A stretch of DNA of 24,399 nucleotides, taken from Actinomycetes bacterium (lineage in GTDB: Bacteria; Actinomycetota; Actinomycetes; Actinomycetales; Microbacteriaceae). How positions within the stretch are numbered: position 1 is the first letter of the stretch; each line of letters begins with the position of its first letter. The translations under genes were made by a program, and so were the position numbers. The notes under the pieces were generated by a model that saw only the letters and a program-made list of their open reading frames with translations, did no database searches and had not been told where the DNA came from. The stretch lies in contig JAEYVF010000043.1 in assembly GCA_023432005.1 (NCBI GenBank), positions 1-24,399 of the forward strand. The letters are read 5' to 3'. Below are positions 23,101 to 24,399 of this stretch, one piece after another.

Positions 23101-24190
23101 CCACGACATCCGCGCCGAGGCCGTTGATCGCCGCGACGATCTTCGCCTTCTGCTTCGCGAACTGCTCGGGGCCGGATGCGCCGCGCGCGTCGCCCCCGAA
23201 CGTCGTGAAGTAGTTGAAGACGTTGAACGAGCCGAACTGCACGTCGCCGCCGACCTCGGGGGCCGTGGCGGGGCGCGGGTTGAGCGTCTCGAAGCTCGGC
23301 TTGTAGGCCGCGTCGCTCGCGTCGGTGATGGGCACCTGCGGCTGGAGCCGCCAGTTGTCGAAGCCGTAGCCGAGCACCATGGCGTTCGCGGGCGGCACGA
23401 AGCGGTCGCCGTTGCGCACCACCGTGTCGGTCGTGAAGTACGGCTGGTCGCCCACGTGCTGGCTGTTGTCGACGCGGATCGAGTAGCCGTCGTCGACGAT
23501 GAGGCGCCGCGCGAGGTTGGACGCGGCGATCGCGTCGGCCGCGGGCCCCGCATCCGTCGTCTCGGTGGACTTGACGAGCTCACCGCCCGCCGAGAGCCAC
23601 AGCGACCCGAAGTTGTAGAGCTCGTGGCTCGACGCGAGTCGGTAATCGCCGGTCGGCTGCACGAGCATGCCCTCGAAGGCCTCGCGATCCGCGCCGACGA
23701 CGGAGTCGGGCAGCGGCGTGGCGGCGGGCAGCCCGACGCCGGCCTCGATGAGCTCGAAGGCGGATGCGGCGGTCGCCGAGACCTGCGTCTGGCCGCCGTT
23801 CTCGCCCGCCGTGCCGGTGACGCGCACGAGGTCGCCGACCGCGACCGCCGGGTAGGCCTGGTTGAAGTAGACGAAGATGCCGTCGGATGCGCCCGGCGTG
23901 GCATCCGAGTCGCCGCCCGACCCGGCGGTCTGCAGGTAGAGGCCGCGGTAGTTGGACGGTGCGGCGTAGTAGCCGGTGACGACGCCCTCGACGGTGACCG
24001 TCTGGCCCGCCAGCGGGGTGCTGGCGCCTGCGCCCTGCACCTCGGCGATCGTGTGGGTGACATCGGCGGCGAGCGCGGGGGTCGCGCTCAGGGAGGTCAG
24101 CCCGAGGGCTGCTGCGGCGGCCGTCGCGATGACGGCGAGACGGCGGGGCGCGACGTCGCGCGACCGCCCGGGGGTTTCGTGGATTGACAT
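20195..24190 (-). CDS. Secreted fusion of an ExeM/NucH-type DNase and a UshA-type 5'-nucleotidase
   Basis: 1331 residues. Signal peptide 1-41 (cut after TPALA), then an OB-like region (about 43-155) and a spacer with lamin-tail-like character (to about 315). The endonuclease/exonuclease/phosphatase domain (about 317-615) has ALEEIEN (E366, E367), NHLKSK (H465), GDFNAYG (D520, N522) and SDHDP (606-610). The metallophosphatase (about 622-900) has DFHG (D631, H633), GDL (D669), GNHEFD (701-706), VHEG (H808) and GHTH (842-845). The nucleotidase C-terminal domain (about 925-1115) has NPGGIRAD and ASGGDNF. Two Ig-like modules end the chain (about 1135-1331). There is no LPXTG or SLH anchor. Likely role: take extracellular DNA to nucleosides and phosphate. 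ATG 24190 has only a weak GGAG upstream. Confidence 0.92.
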   Translation of the reverse strand: MSIHETPGRSRDVAPRRLAVIATAAAAALGLTSLSATPALAADVTHTIAEVQGAGASTPLAGQTVTVEGVVTGYYAAPSNYRGLYLQTAGSGGDSDATPGASDGIFVYFNQAYPAVAVGDLVRVTGTAGENGGQTQVSATAASAFELIEAGVGLPAATPLPDSVVGADREAFEGMLVQPTGDYRLASSHELYNFGSLWLSAGGELVKSTETTDAGPAADAIAASNLARRLIVDDGYSIRVDNSQHVGDQPYFTTDTVVRNGDRFVPPANAMVLGYGFDNWRLQPQVPITDASDAAYKPSFETLNPRPATAPEVGGDVQFGSFNVFNYFTTFGGDARGASGPEQFAKQKAKIVAAINGLGADVVALEEIENSAVLGEAPDEALADLVAGLNTAAGADTWAYIPTPAPVNEAGNDVITTAIIYKPSLATPVGDSFADTDAVWGIARKPIAQTFDIGQDRLVTVVANHLKSKSPPSGNTAPEPADGQGFFNAERVAQATRLAAFVSGIAADPAKSPDVILLGDFNAYGQEDPIQALTAAGFVDLVPAKAPGQYTYTFNGELGSLDHALVTPSLAASVTGVGVWGINSAEWSDRGYAFGATDGTSPYRSSDHDPVVVGVTAAKPPVTIDLLSINDFHGRLEASSTTAGAAVLGGMVRSYEAQNPNTLFVGAGDLIGASTFTSFIQQDQPTIDALNTIGLDASSFGNHEFDKGRADVDGRILQEAEWPYLAANLYDEATGEPAYQEYELREFDGVTIGFIGAVTEDLEELVSPAGIASLQVREVVPEVNRVAEQLSDGDEANGEADVLVLLVHEGAATTDISSATDDSNFGRIVNGADPEIDMIISGHTHLAYDFDVPIPGTDRTRPVISSGQYGAMYGHSRIVYEPSTDEFTIETQNLNLIGAFAPDPEVAAIVADAVEVAKELGSVSLGSISQDIRRAVQSNGSENRGGESLIGNLIADAQLAATADLGTQLAIMNPGGIRADLVYASSGAGDPDGNVTYAEAALIQPFANTLVTLNLTGAQLKQVLEQQWQPAGAARPYLKLGLSRGLEYVYDPDAPVGSHITSITLNGEPVTDGQVLKVVTNSFLASGGDNFGALTQGTDVADSGRVDLDAFVAYIGENSPVTPDLAQRAVGATLSAPADGVAYRAGEQVTADLSSLLFSTGGPTSGDATISLGGQVLGSGATTLQIVDTVDEQGTATVTFTIPDGVEGAQLLTIAGPGGTEVTLPIEVAEAEEPQEPVGTRTSASAPLLVWNSPVDYKVTVRTDDGSPAVGQVVVRDGLKVIATVQLTEADNGKVTVELGKLKRGIHLLTAQFSGDGFDPSLSWPSIVLVL

Positions 24191-24238
24191 GACGCGCGGT
24201 GCTCCGTTGTTCGAAGGGACAGCGTTTTCGTCGGGTTA

Positions 24239-24252
24239 CCCCCGTTTGGGGG
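24239..24252. repeat. Small inverted repeat CCCCC-GTTT-GGGGG upstream of the nuclease gene
   Basis: Five C (24239-24243) and five G (24248-24252) flank GTTT, about 50 nt upstream of the ATG at 24190. It lies in the presumed promoter/leader region of the secreted nuclease. TAGGGATAGAAC just upstream on the minus strand (about 24257-24268) is a loose -10-like sequence. Function not inferred. Confidence 0.35.
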
Positions 24253-24336
24253 CCGTTCTATCCCTACCCCGCGGCGCGGAGGTCGCGCAAGGCCCCGCGC
24301 GTGCGCGTCATCCGTCGTTCATCGGCTGCTCATCTG

Positions 24337-24350
24337 CGCACGGCCGTGCG
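24337..24350. repeat. 14-bp perfect palindrome CGCACGGCCGTGCG
   Basis: The sequence is its own reverse complement without a loop. It lies about 150 nt upstream of the nuclease start and 4 nt before the tandem repeats. It could be a dimeric regulator site. In DNA this GC-rich, chance is also possible. Confidence 0.4.
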
Positions 24351-24354
24351 TGCG

Positions 24355-24399
24355 GCGCTGTTGTGCAGGAGGTGCGCTGTTGTGCAGGAGGTGCGCTGT
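24355..24399. repeat. 19-bp tandem repeat running off the window edge
   Basis: The unit GCGCTGTTGTGCAGGAGGT occurs at 24355-24373 and 24374-24392 without mismatch, and the first seven bases repeat again at 24393-24399, where the window ends. At 19 bp the unit would shift frame in each copy, so it is probably not coding. True copy number is unknown because the array is cut. Confidence 0.85.

Noticed and set aside
18536..24187. A plus-strand open frame of 1883 codons antisense to recQ and the nuclease-nucleotidase gene
   Set aside because: It is open because GC-rich codons rarely make stops in that antisense frame. The translation is Arg/Val/Leu/Glu repeats without any domain, while the opposite strand encodes two complete recognised proteins.
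20036..24240. GGTTACC/GGTAACC present on both sides of the nuclease-nucleotidase gene, read as a shared operator
   Set aside because: A 7-mer pair 4 kb apart is close to what chance would give in a window of this size, and the copies differ in context and arm length.
1..24399. CRISPR array, prophage, insertion sequence or defence system
   Set aside because: No regularly spaced repeats, no transposase, integrase or phage genes, no terminal inverted repeats around a gene, and codon use is uniform. RecQ here stands alone as an ordinary housekeeping helicase.

Overview
The window is high-GC DNA (roughly 70% G+C by eye) with actinobacterial codon use. The tRNA-Glu/Asp/Phe cluster, the paired M23 and NlpC/P60 secreted peptidases, a Tat-type polyamine-binding lipoprotein and frequent leaderless-looking starts suggest a member of the Microbacteriaceae or a close relative. 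The family placement is inferred from style and gene content, not from a search.

Layout, left to right. (1) Positions 1-600: the start of a divergent minus-strand gene that runs off the window, a palindromic -10 that could serve both directions, and inorganic pyrophosphatase. (2) Positions 636-3176: a minus-strand pair of secreted peptidoglycan hydrolases, M23 then NlpC/P60. Their N-terminal coiled-coil halves are related but their catalytic domains are not. (3) Positions 3421-3730: tRNA-Glu, tRNA-Asp and tRNA-Phe, followed by a strong hairpin terminator. (4) Positions 3790-9821: a small charged hypothetical protein, an FAD oxidoreductase with a C-terminal Rieske domain, a convergent and overlapping acyl-CoA oxidase-like enzyme, a membrane-anchored HExxH metallopeptidase, and a PlsC-type acyltransferase. 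(5) Positions 9916-11999: an NfeD-like membrane protein plus flotillin, closed by a 15-bp perfect hairpin. (6) Positions 12089-17946: a tightly packed PotABCD-type ABC importer operon ending in a YtcJ-like amidohydrolase. (7) Positions 17981-19879: RecQ helicase on the minus strand. (8) Positions 20195-24190: a 1331-residue secreted protein that joins an ExeM/NucH-type DNase to a complete UshA-type 5'-nucleotidase. (9) The right edge: a 19-bp tandem repeat cut by the window end.

How the genes work together. The two hydrolases probably act as a matched set on the cell wall. The NfeD/flotillin pair is a standard membrane-microdomain module. The ABC genes plus amidohydrolase look like import of a polyamine-like or amide compound followed by hydrolysis in the cytoplasm. 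The nuclease-nucleotidase could take extracellular DNA to nucleosides and phosphate in one polypeptide.

I do not see a defence island, CRISPR array, prophage or insertion sequence. Most genes are recognisable housekeeping or metabolic genes. The least ordinary observations are the nuclease-nucleotidase fusion, the hydrolase pair sharing an N-terminal domain, a repeated promoter geometry with a -10 box exactly 6 nt before ATG, the frequency and codon context of GGATGC/GCATCC, and the T-loop of tRNA-Phe.
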